From positions 124,001 to 188,000 of the forward strand of contig JAJCZU010000008.1 in the NCBI GenBank assembly GCA_029262235.1: a stretch of 64,000 bases of DNA, read 5' to 3'. The position numbers were made by a program, and so were the translations under genes. The notes under the pieces are model-generated. The model made no database searches. It was not told the DNA's origin and saw only the letters and a program-made list of their open reading frames with translations. This document shows, one piece after another, positions 53,475 to 62,173 of this stretch (the first letter of the stretch is position 1; the number at the start of each line of letters is the position of its first letter). The stretch is from Candidatus Eiseniibacteriota bacterium (GTDB lineage Bacteria; Orphanbacterota; Orphanbacteria; Orphanbacterales; Orphanbacteraceae).

Positions 53475-55376
53475 ATGGCGGGTGTATTCGGGTTTGCGGG
53501 ACTGCGCACGGCTTCGATCGATGCCGTTCGCACGCGCCTCGAGCGCCTGCTCATTCGAAGCGAGAGACAGCGAGCCACGCACTGGACCGGCACCGATTGC
53601 GTTCTCGGCGTCGTACATCACGCCTTTGCAGCGGGCCCCCTGATCGCGTTCGACCCCGATTCGGGCGCGCGCCTCGCATTCGACGGAGAAATCTTCGATC
53701 GTGGCGGGTCAGAAGAGCGGCTGACATCATCGGCCGGGCCTGGTTCGGGCGAACTGTCCGACGCGGAAGTCGTACTGCAGCTCTATCTTCGCGGCGAAAC
53801 CGAGGCGCTCGGCAAGCTGAACGGCGGCTGGTCGGCCGCCATCGTATTCGAAAACCGCAATGAAGTCGTGCTGATCACGGACCGCTTCGGAAGCCGGCCG
53901 CTCGTCTATGCGCTCACGCCCTGGGGGTTGGCGTTCTTCCCCGAGGTCAAAGGCGTGCTTGCTTTCGATGACGTACCGAAGCGCCTTGATCCGGCCGGCG
54001 TGGCGCAGCGTTTCATCTTCGATCACCCCGTTGGTGAGGACACGCTGGTCGAGGGCGTGAAGCTCGTTCCCGCGGGAGGGATCGTGCGCTTTGCGAACGG
54101 TGGCGTGGAAACGAGTCGCTACTGGACGATTCAGTGGCCGGAGCGCTACGACCTGATGAAGGAGGAGGAATGGGGCGACATCTACATGCGTCATCTGGAG
54201 CGCGCCGTCGCGATGCGCGTCCAGAAGACCCCGCGCGCGGGCACGACGCTCAGCGCAGGAAACGACACGCGCCTTATTGTCGCCGGGTTACCGAAAGACG
54301 GCGAACCCGTTCACTCGTTCACATTCGGACATCCGATGTCACGGGATCGCCGGTACGGGAGGCGCGTCGCGAAAGCGGCGGGGACGATTCATCACGAGGC
54401 GACGATCGACCCGGATACATACCTCGGCGCGGTCGACTACTACAACTGGGTCTGCGACGGAATGGCGCCCCCGCGTCACAGCCAGATCGCGGTGCTCGAC
54501 CCGATCATGCGCCCCCACGTGCAGGCCGTGCTCGAAGGAGTGCCGGCGGCATCGCAGGCGTTTTACCGGTACGACGGCTTCCCCGGATTCGAATTTCTCG
54601 AACCGATCGACGAAGATGTCTATCGAAAGAACCACTTCGGCGCGCGCGCGGAGTTCCACCCGGACGGCTTCCGGGCACTCATGCGCTCCCCCTGGTCGGC
54701 GGCGGCCGATGCGCCCGCAGACACGCATCGCGCCCTCCTCGGGCACGGTTTTCCGACGCTCGTGATGAACCGTTCTCTCGAATGGTCGATCTCCCAGCGG
54801 CTGCGCCGTTTCAGTAATACCGGCGCCCTGTTTCTTCGCGAATTCGTCGAGGTGAGACAGCCGTTTTACGACTACGCTCTCTTCGACCACGCGAAAACGA
54901 TCCCCGGCTCGATCTACGTCGACATGAAGTTCATGCATCGCATGATCGCGCGCTCAGCGCCGCATCTGGCCGGAATCCCGCTGCACAAGACGGGGCTGCC
55001 GGCCGACCCCACGCTGCTCCAGCAGTTCCTTTCCTGGCGTCTGGTTGCCGCGCGACAGAAGATTACGCGGATTACGGGCGGCCGAATCGAGCTGAACCGA
55101 CCGACACGGACGTTCGACTGGCGCCCGTGGCTCGACGGTCCGTTTCGCGCGCGCGTGGAATCCGTACTCCGTGATGAACGCGTGAGCGACCGCGGGCTCT
55201 TTCGCCCCGAGGTGGTCGCCACAATTCTCGACGACCACTTCAGCGGGCGGAAAAAACAGGGCAAGCTCGTCTGGTCGCTCTACGGCTTCGAACTCTGGTG
55301 CAGACAGTTCTTCGACGGCGAATGGGAGAGAACGATGCCGGGCAGCAAGCCGGCCGCAGGGGACACGATCGACTGA
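53475..55376 (+). CDS. Asparagine-synthetase-like ligase with degenerate glutaminase domain
   Basis: 633 residues, GGAGG ribosome site 4 bases before the ATG. The N-terminal half has the class II glutamine amidotransferase fold (AFDGEIFDR, LNGGWSAAIVFENRNEVVLITDRFGSRPL segments) but residue 2 is Ala (MAGVFG) in place of the obligatory Cys, so it cannot hydrolyse glutamine in the normal way. The C-terminal ATP-binding part keeps a PP-loop, SAGNDT at 260-265, in place of SGGxDS. Beta-lactam synthetase has the same loss and uses an internal amine. The gene would form an amide or similar bond with ATP in the cluster product. Converges with the sulfatase-like gene, 7 bases apart. Confidence 0.82.
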   Translation: MAGVFGFAGLRTASIDAVRTRLERLLIRSERQRATHWTGTDCVLGVVHHAFAAGPLIAFDPDSGARLAFDGEIFDRGGSEERLTSSAGPGSGELSDAEVVLQLYLRGETEALGKLNGGWSAAIVFENRNEVVLITDRFGSRPLVYALTPWGLAFFPEVKGVLAFDDVPKRLDPAGVAQRFIFDHPVGEDTLVEGVKLVPAGGIVRFANGGVETSRYWTIQWPERYDLMKEEEWGDIYMRHLERAVAMRVQKTPRAGTTLSAGNDTRLIVAGLPKDGEPVHSFTFGHPMSRDRRYGRRVAKAAGTIHHEATIDPDTYLGAVDYYNWVCDGMAPPRHSQIAVLDPIMRPHVQAVLEGVPAASQAFYRYDGFPGFEFLEPIDEDVYRKNHFGARAEFHPDGFRALMRSPWSAAADAPADTHRALLGHGFPTLVMNRSLEWSISQRLRRFSNTGALFLREFVEVRQPFYDYALFDHAKTIPGSIYVDMKFMHRMIARSAPHLAGIPLHKTGLPADPTLLQQFLSWRLVAARQKITRITGGRIELNRPTRTFDWRPWLDGPFRARVESVLRDERVSDRGLFRPEVVATILDDHFSGRKKQGKLVWSLYGFELWCRQFFDGEWERTMPGSKPAAGDTID

Positions 55377-55383
55377 TCGCGGT

Positions 55384-57339
55384 TCATTCGATATAGCCGA
55401 GGGACTTGAGACGTCTTCGCGTTTCCGCGTCCAGATCCGCATCGGAACGAACGCCGTTCGCACCCGCCTCTATCGCAATCCGGTCGAGCTGTTCCAGAAG
55501 AGACGCCGCTTCCGCCGCGTGCTCCGGCGCGCGATCAACGCTCTCGCTTTCGTCCGCAAACAGGTCGAACAGGTAGATCTGCTCGCTGCCGCCGTCGCGC
55601 GCGCGGATGATCTTGCGCCCGCCGCTCGTAACAAGCGCGTCCGCCCTGCGGACCGGATTCTTCCATAGCTCCGCGTAAGCTTCGCGCACTCCCGTGGAAT
55701 CCGCGTTCCCGAGAACGACCGGAAGCAGGTCGGTGCCCGCGAACTCGGCCGGAACGTCGTGCCCCGCGATCGCGAGGACAGTCGGCGCGATATCGATCAG
55801 GCGCGCCAGCGCGGAGATTCGCCGGGGCAATGTACCTCCTCCATGAATCAGCAGCGGCACACGGATCACTTCGTCGAACAGCGTGCGCGCGTGTCCCCAC
55901 CCGTCGTGATCCCAGAACTCCTCGCCGTGGTCCGCGGTCACGACGATCCATGTGTCGTCTTGAAGCCCGCGCGCTTCGAAACCGCGCACGATATCACCGA
56001 GAACGCGATCGGCCTCCAGAACGTCGTCGTCGTATCGATCGACCATGATCCGCTGCTCGTCAGCAGAGACCCGTTGCCGCCCGTCGAACGGATGCAGCCC
56101 GGCGCCGACCGAGTACGGTTTCTCGCTCACGCCGACCGGGCCGAATCGCCCGGTTCCCTCGTACGGATCGTGCGGTTCCATGATCTGCACGTGCGCGAAG
56201 AAAGGTGTCGAAGCATTTTCGTCGATCCAGTCGAACAGCTCGGCCTCGAGACGCCCCCCTCGAATCCATTCCTGCTTCACGTGCGGTCGCCACATCGATT
56301 CGTAGCGCACCGTGAGTTCGTCGTGCGGCGGCATCCCGGGCAAACGTCCGAACGTACGCTTCCAGTAGCGGGGAAGATAGAACAGGCCGAGCATGAGAGG
56401 CTTCGAGGGCGTGAATACATGACTGAAGCCGTTCCCGAAGCCGAAGTTCGGTTCGACGAGCGGATTGCCCGAGAAGAGACCGGTTCGGTAGCCGGCATCA
56501 CGCAGAAGCGCCGGGAGTGTCGTGATTTCATCGGAGAGCGCGGACGCCGGAGATGTTACGCCGTGGCTCGACGGATAGCGCGAGGTCAGGATCGAAGCGG
56601 TCGACGGAAGAGTCCACGACGACGGCGCATAGGCGCGCTCGAAGACCGCTCCCTCCGCGGCCAGCCGGTCAATCACGGGAGTGGTGGGCCGCGCGTAGCC
56701 GGCCGATCCGATGTGGTCGTAACGCATCGTGTCGAAGACGACGAGGAGCACGCTCGGCCCCCGATTCGACTCCCGGTTTTCGGTTGAGCCGCCCGACGGT
56801 GCACCCGGCTGCCCACCTCGCGCCGCGCCGGTCGCCGCGCCCCGCTCGGGGATCAATGCCAGCGGAAGGGAAAGCGCGATGAGCGTGGTCACGATCGCGA
56901 ACTGCAGGCGTGGCCGTAGCCCGCGCCCCCGGCGCAGGCGATGGAGCCCGAGTGCGAAAAGCGGCGCGCACGCAAGCGCCGCGCCAAACAGCAGCGACGA
57001 CCAGGGGCGCGGAAGCGCGCCCAGCACATGCGTCATGAGCGCCGTGTGCACCGTGAGCGCAATGGCGAGTCCGGCGATCAGCGCAGGCGCGAACCTTTCT
57101 CCCATGAATTTCCTGATGCCCGCCCGCCGAAAAGCGCGCCACACAATCGCCACAAGCAGGCCGACAACGCCCCAGTAAACAATGGAGAGAACAAGCATCG
57201 GCGGAAGCAGGGACGGCAGTAACGTCGGTGCGTGGCGAAGTGCGTGAAACGCGAACTCGGCCAGCGCAGCGAGCGCCCCGACAAGGCAGCCCGCAAGCGC
57301 GCCTTCAGTCAATATGCTCTCAGGGTTGTCACGCTTCAT
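55384..57339 (-). CDS. Membrane sulfatase/phosphotransferase-like hydrolase
   Basis: 651 residues from the ATG at 57339 (GGGAGA site, ATGA overlap with the upstream gene). About five membrane spans fill residues ~12-180. The alkaline-phosphatase-fold domain (~195-650) has VLLVVFDTMRYDHIG (metal Asp pair), SSWTLPSTASILTSRYPSSHG, and VVTADHGEEFWDHDGWGH. The position where true sulfatases hold C/S-x-P-S-R reads WTLPS, so no formylglycine; a Thr nucleophile as in phosphoethanolamine or phosphoglycerol transferases is likely. Acts outside the membrane on a glycan or lipid. Substrate unknown. Confidence 0.87.
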   Translation of the reverse strand: MKRDNPESILTEGALAGCLVGALAALAEFAFHALRHAPTLLPSLLPPMLVLSIVYWGVVGLLVAIVWRAFRRAGIRKFMGERFAPALIAGLAIALTVHTALMTHVLGALPRPWSSLLFGAALACAPLFALGLHRLRRGRGLRPRLQFAIVTTLIALSLPLALIPERGAATGAARGGQPGAPSGGSTENRESNRGPSVLLVVFDTMRYDHIGSAGYARPTTPVIDRLAAEGAVFERAYAPSSWTLPSTASILTSRYPSSHGVTSPASALSDEITTLPALLRDAGYRTGLFSGNPLVEPNFGFGNGFSHVFTPSKPLMLGLFYLPRYWKRTFGRLPGMPPHDELTVRYESMWRPHVKQEWIRGGRLEAELFDWIDENASTPFFAHVQIMEPHDPYEGTGRFGPVGVSEKPYSVGAGLHPFDGRQRVSADEQRIMVDRYDDDVLEADRVLGDIVRGFEARGLQDDTWIVVTADHGEEFWDHDGWGHARTLFDEVIRVPLLIHGGGTLPRRISALARLIDIAPTVLAIAGHDVPAEFAGTDLLPVVLGNADSTGVREAYAELWKNPVRRADALVTSGGRKIIRARDGGSEQIYLFDLFADESESVDRAPEHAAEAASLLEQLDRIAIEAGANGVRSDADLDAETRRRLKSLGYIE

Positions 57340-59102
57340 CGAGTCTCCCGGACCCAGACTTCGTAGTGTGAGTTTTCTAGTTTCTGCGTCCAGCCGCTTC
57401 GTGTCAAAATCGTGTGTGCCCGCGCCAGCTCGTCTCCGTAGAACTCGCCCCCCCATCGATCGACTTCACGAAAGTCCGGGCGGTCGATTACGACATGGGA
57501 ACACGCCCGGGCAGCCGGGCCGGCGGTCCAGGACTCGAGGTCCGAAGGCTGCACGAGTTCGAAACGTTCGCGCTGCACGGACCCCTTCGGAACGCCCGTG
57601 TAATAAATGAGCGGCGGATCCATCCACGCGCTCACGACGCCGGCGCGTGCGAATCCTGACTCCTCGAGATAGCGCGTTGTCGCAACCGCGCCCGTTTCAA
57701 AGCGGGCTGGTTCGAAGACGAAGGCGCGGTAGAGCGCGAACAGGAGCGCAAGCCCGCCGATGCCGGTCAGGAAATGACGCGGAGAGAGACCGGGCTGGCG
57801 CGCGGACGCGACTTCCCGCGCGGAAGCAAATCTCCGCGCTGCCCAAAAGAGCGCGAGCGTGGCGACGGCCACCGCGCAAGTGAAGCCGGCGACCACGAGA
57901 GCATCGTTCACCTCCGGCATGCGCGCCCGGAGAACGGCCCCTGCCACCCGCTTGACCGCGAGCCGTGCGGGCGTCACCGCAGCCCAGCCGAGAATGAACG
58001 GCGCGGCCGTAGCGAGCCAGGCGAAACCGCGCCACCGGTTCCCGCGCCAGAGATCCCCGGCGAAGAGCCCGGCCAGCACGAGCGCGGGCAGCACGATCGG
58101 AGGCGTGTACTGCACCTGCTTGCTTTCGGCAAACGAGAACAGCGCCAGCGCAACTGCGAACCACGAAAGAAAGAGAAGCCCTGCCATGCGGCGCGGGGCG
58201 GATTCATCGCTCTCCCCCCCCGGGGGCCGAAGCGACAACAGGGCGGTCGCGACGGAGGCCGCAAAAAGCGTAAACGCGAACGGGATCCGGATCGGCAGCT
58301 GATTCAAATAGTAGAAGGGACCGAGCGACTTCTGCTGGTTCTCCACCCCCGCCATGACCCGCTCGACCACGTTCAGCAAAAACGCTTCTTGAATGAAGTT
58401 CATTCCGTGCAGCGCATACATGGCCCCATGCCACGGCGCGGCGATACCGAGGCCGAGCAGGGTCGAGAGAATGAGCGCCACGGAGACCGTGCGCCCGGAG
58501 GCCCGATCGCGCAGAAACAGAGACACGGCAAAGAGCGCTCCCGCGGCGGGATAGATCAGCGCCACGACTCCCTTCGTCATCAAGGCGCCTCCGAATGCGA
58601 GGCCCGCCAGGACAGTGGCCCATCGATCAAGCGCCACCGCACGGCGCCACAAATACGCGAAAGCCGCAAACAGAAACAGCAGGTATACGATCTCCGTCAT
58701 CGCATAGCGCGAGAAATGAACGAGCAGATAATTGCATCCGACAAAAACGGCGATCAGGACTCCGGTACTCGTCCCCGCGACCCGACGGCCGAATGAGAAT
58801 GCAAGCCAGACGAGCAGCGCTCCGGCGATCGCCGAGGGAAGACGCGCGGCCGTTTCGTGGACGCCGAGCACCCGAAACGAAAGCGCCATCGACCAGACGT
58901 AAAGCGGCGGATAGCGAAACGACTGATAATCCCAGACCGGGTACTCGGATAGATCGAGCCAGATGTTTTTCTCTGCGATCACGCGTCCCCAGCTCGCGTG
59001 AATCGTTTCGTCCCAGCTCTGCAGCTCGGCGAAACTCAGGTCAACGAGTCGGAATGCGGCAATGAAGATCAGCAGCCAGGCGTATGCGGGCATTTTTTTC
59101 AT
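57336..59102 (-). CDS. ArnT/PMT-like glycosyltransferase (GT39 family)
   Basis: 588 residues from ATG at 59102. The N-terminal ~330 residues hold about nine spans. The first extracytoplasmic loop has ELQSWDETIHASWGRVIAEK, carrying the conserved acidic site of GT-C enzymes; FRYPPLYVWSMAL and ETAARLPSAIAGAL are usual for the ArnT/PMT_2 group. A soluble tail of ~120 residues ends the protein. The enzyme moves a sugar from a polyprenyl phosphate to lipid A, protein or another acceptor outside the membrane. Stop overlaps the sulfatase-like start, so the two are coupled and may modify the same glycan. Confidence 0.87.
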   Translation of the reverse strand: MKKMPAYAWLLIFIAAFRLVDLSFAELQSWDETIHASWGRVIAEKNIWLDLSEYPVWDYQSFRYPPLYVWSMALSFRVLGVHETAARLPSAIAGALLVWLAFSFGRRVAGTSTGVLIAVFVGCNYLLVHFSRYAMTEIVYLLFLFAAFAYLWRRAVALDRWATVLAGLAFGGALMTKGVVALIYPAAGALFAVSLFLRDRASGRTVSVALILSTLLGLGIAAPWHGAMYALHGMNFIQEAFLLNVVERVMAGVENQQKSLGPFYYLNQLPIRIPFAFTLFAASVATALLSLRPPGGESDESAPRRMAGLLFLSWFAVALALFSFAESKQVQYTPPIVLPALVLAGLFAGDLWRGNRWRGFAWLATAAPFILGWAAVTPARLAVKRVAGAVLRARMPEVNDALVVAGFTCAVAVATLALFWAARRFASAREVASARQPGLSPRHFLTGIGGLALLFALYRAFVFEPARFETGAVATTRYLEESGFARAGVVSAWMDPPLIYYTGVPKGSVQRERFELVQPSDLESWTAGPAARACSHVVIDRPDFREVDRWGGEFYGDELARAHTILTRSGWTQKLENSHYEVWVRETR

Positions 59103-59242
59103 GATGATCGCGATCCCCCGGAAGCCGTGCGGATCACGTCCGCTTCTGCATAGATAATACGATTGCGAAGGCATTGTCAAAGAGTGGTGTGATCGACGTC
59201 GCGGGAGAACGCAGACGCGGGGCGAAACCGGGCCGAATCCCG

Positions 59243-61675
59243 CTATCGCAACAGGGTCAGTTTTATCTCGGTCGTGCGGCCGTCGGCCGTTTGCAGCTTC
59301 GCGAAATAGACGCCGCTCGGCACCGTGCGCGCACGATCGTCGCGACCGTCCCAAGCCGCATCGAACGCTCCGCGATCGAGCTCTTTCGCGATCAGGCGCC
59401 GGATCTCCCTTCCCTGCGGACTATATATAGAGAGTGCAACGTGTCCCCGTGCGGGATTCGAGAAGCGAATCTTCGTCTGCGGGTTGAACGGATTCGGGAG
59501 CGCATCGAGTGCGAGGGGCGCCGTTTCGGGTATCGGCCGGTCGCCTTCGGAGGACCCGTCGCCGCCGGATGATTCGTCATCACCGGACGACTGCACTCCT
59601 GTCGGCACGGCAAAGTTCACAATCGCGAGATGCGTGTTGTCGCTTTCGTCGAGTTCGCCGACTTCATCGAGAAAGTCGAGTTCGTAACCCAGAATGTGCA
59701 GCCCCCCCGTCGCCACCGTGATCGGATAGTCTTCGAGCGTCACGTAGGAGCTCACAGGAACGCCCCCCTCGACAAGCCACCATGCGTACTGCGATCCGTC
59801 GAGCGTGAGACGCACCCGAAAATCGCCCGGAATGTCATAGAGCCCGTCGTTCAGGAACGCGAAACTGACATACGCCGTTTCCCCCGCCATCAGCGAGTCG
59901 ATCGTACGCTCGCCCGGCATGTCCGCTGCCGTAAGAGTCGCACTCCAGCCGAGCGGCACGTAGGGCGTGAGATCAGGCGCGGCCAGGCGATCGGTCGTGT
60001 AGATATTGAGCCCCTGGGTCGGGAAATCGCGGCGATCGCTCCATGCCGCGTGAATCGTGCTCCCGCTGATGCAGCCCGCCACGGAGTGTAGCGTCGGATT
60101 CACGTACGGCAGATCCGAAGCGACTTCCACCTCGCCCCAGAGATCGGGATGCCCGTCGAGCGCGGCCACACGCGTCGCGAGATAGAACTCGTCGCCACCG
60201 GGCGGCGCGTCGAGCCAGTAGCAGCCGACGATCCCGTCCTTCGCGAAAATCGTGGGGCCGATGCTCTCGAACGGATCGCTCACCATCGCGTACGGTCCGA
60301 ACACCTGGTCAAGACCGTCCCACGAGTACGCGTAGACGATGTCGCCGTCGATGTTGCCGAGGCCGTCGTCATTGTCGAGCTGAAACACCATGTAGACTTT
60401 TTCGCCCTCGCTCGCGATCGCGGGAAACCCGCAGGTCATGTTCGTCCAGTCGCTCAGGTTCGTCGGGCTCACGAACGCGCCGGCCATGCTGTCCGCAACG
60501 GCGAGGATATCGATCACGCCCGTGTTCGGATCCTGCTCCGCGTTCATGAAGTAGCAGGTCGACCCCTTGAGCGCGACGTCGGGCCAGTAGTCGGGATAGC
60601 CGTCCGGTACGAAGTAGTCGAACTGGATCGTCTCGCCGCCGTCCGTGCTCCACATCCAGAGCAGCGTCCACTCGTATTGGAGCAGGTCCCAGTTGATCGT
60701 GTACCACGACGCCGCGATGAAGACCTTGCCGTTGGTCCCCTGGCGCTTCGCGGCGATCGCCGGGGCCATACAAGGCTCGCCTACGCTGAGCCCGTGCACC
60801 CAGTCCCACACGGTCGGGTCGTCCGGGCCGGCCGTCTTCGCGCGCAGCACGTAACCGTCGTCGCGAATCCACGTGACGAGCAGATAGCCGCCCGCGTCGA
60901 TCGCGATATCGGGGTGATACTCGTCGAGACTGAAGGACGGCATCTCCCACACTTCCCACGTCGCCCCGTCGTCCATGCTCCGCGCGATATGAATGTCGCG
61001 GTCCGTACCGCCGAGGTCTGTCGCTTCGAAGACTGTATACAGATTGTTGCTGCCGGGGCATACGGCAATCGATACGTACTCGTCGTTCATGCTCGTCGCG
61101 TTCGCCAGCAGATGATCGGCCGACCATGCGGCGGCGGTCTTGTGCGTGGCCACCCGGTCTCGCGAAGTTCTGCCCGCGTTCCCGTTCGGCTGACCGGTTC
61201 TACTCCCTGGTGCCTGCTCCGCAACGCGCCCTCGCAGCAGGTTCGTCGCCTCGCGAATGGGCGCCGCTATGCGCTCGTCGCTCGACGAAACCATCCCGCC
61301 TGTCAGCGTGCGCGCCTCGTGCGTCAGGTCGACGTCCCGGAACGAAACCGGCGGGCGCTTTGCCGGGCGAATGCTCGTTGCAGCCTGCGTTCTCCCCGTC
61401 GTTCGACGCGTAGTGTGCGTGTTCAAGACGCCCGGCGCTGGGAACGGCCGTGAGCCTCGCATGGCGTCCGAGCCGCCGGATATCGCACGACCCGCAGAAA
61501 TTCCGGGCGCGCGCGAAGCCTCGATGGGCCGAACCGTGGGCCTCCCGTCAGCCTGCGCGTCCGGGGCGTCCGCGAATGCGACACGGGAAGCGAGAACGAG
61601 AACTCCGCATGCTGCGAGACAGCAGATCAATACGAGTTCTACCGGCCGTATGGACGAAGGCGACATTGCTTGCAT
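59243..61675 (-). CDS. Secreted Asp-box propeller protein with CARDB-like domain and C-terminal sorting module
   Basis: 810 residues. Hydrophobic leader (about 12-32, VELVLICCLAACGVLVLA) ends near AFADA. A basic, low-complexity stretch (40-170) precedes a propeller with an Asp-box SMDDGATWEVW and STDGGETIQF, about 185-560. A beta domain (~590-700, TAYVSFAFLNDGLYDIPG, LDEVGELDESDNTHLAIV) looks like CARDB. An acidic Ser/Gly/Asp linker then leads to the end: DALPNPFNPQTKIRFS, WDGRDDRA, SGVYFAKL, IKLTLLR. Function unknown. Confidence 0.83.
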   Translation of the reverse strand: MQAMSPSSIRPVELVLICCLAACGVLVLASRVAFADAPDAQADGRPTVRPIEASRAPGISAGRAISGGSDAMRGSRPFPAPGVLNTHTTRRTTGRTQAATSIRPAKRPPVSFRDVDLTHEARTLTGGMVSSSDERIAAPIREATNLLRGRVAEQAPGSRTGQPNGNAGRTSRDRVATHKTAAAWSADHLLANATSMNDEYVSIAVCPGSNNLYTVFEATDLGGTDRDIHIARSMDDGATWEVWEMPSFSLDEYHPDIAIDAGGYLLVTWIRDDGYVLRAKTAGPDDPTVWDWVHGLSVGEPCMAPAIAAKRQGTNGKVFIAASWYTINWDLLQYEWTLLWMWSTDGGETIQFDYFVPDGYPDYWPDVALKGSTCYFMNAEQDPNTGVIDILAVADSMAGAFVSPTNLSDWTNMTCGFPAIASEGEKVYMVFQLDNDDGLGNIDGDIVYAYSWDGLDQVFGPYAMVSDPFESIGPTIFAKDGIVGCYWLDAPPGGDEFYLATRVAALDGHPDLWGEVEVASDLPYVNPTLHSVAGCISGSTIHAAWSDRRDFPTQGLNIYTTDRLAAPDLTPYVPLGWSATLTAADMPGERTIDSLMAGETAYVSFAFLNDGLYDIPGDFRVRLTLDGSQYAWWLVEGGVPVSSYVTLEDYPITVATGGLHILGYELDFLDEVGELDESDNTHLAIVNFAVPTGVQSSGDDESSGGDGSSEGDRPIPETAPLALDALPNPFNPQTKIRFSNPARGHVALSIYSPQGREIRRLIAKELDRGAFDAAWDGRDDRARTVPSGVYFAKLQTADGRTTEIKLTLLR

Positions 61676-62173
61676 CGTGCTTTCCAGGGAGACGAACGAG
61701 GCGGGAGATCTGCTGTGCTCGACTCCCGTAATTTTACCATTCCCGGCCCGTCGGGAGCAGGTTCCGATGCGTATTCCGGTTCAGAAGAGGAAGAACGCGT
61801 CAATTCCTGCTGTTTCCGGCCAGATTGCCGAGACTCCGATGAATCAACGGCAACGCCCCGAGCACCCGCTCGACTCATGCGCCCGGCAACTGCTTCGAAC
61901 GTGACGCCGCGGGCCTCGCCCGGCTTCATGATTTCTCACAATCCACGCGAAGATGCAGTCAAACCACACTCTTTCATCTCACTCTTCAGTCTTCCCATCG
62001 AATAGTCCACCAGGACGCACGAAGGCCCTCACAGGGCATGGAAAAGGCAACATAGGGATTGTACGAATATCATTCATTTGCCCCGCATGGCCGAAAATTG
62101 CATAGAAGGGCGGTTCCGCATGACAGATCCGCGGACCTTAAAAAGTCGTCACATGAAAGCAATTTGTCCATTT
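61676..62173. other. Divergent intergenic region without a gene
   Basis: About 500 bases between the Asp-box gene (leftward) and the repeat adhesin (rightward). Base composition becomes more AT-rich from about 61960 on. A reading frame at 61257-61904 is mostly antisense to the Asp-box gene and is not credible. A TAAAAT box (61731-61736, minus strand) could serve the leftward gene. No terminator or RNA gene was recognised. Confidence 0.5.

Noticed and set aside
55384-57339. Calling this gene a formylglycine sulfatase
   Set aside because: The activating Cys/Ser-x-Pro-Ser-Arg motif is absent; the loop reads WTLPS.
61257-61904. Rightward gene upstream of the adhesin
   Set aside because: Mostly antisense to a well-supported secreted protein and without a recognisable domain.
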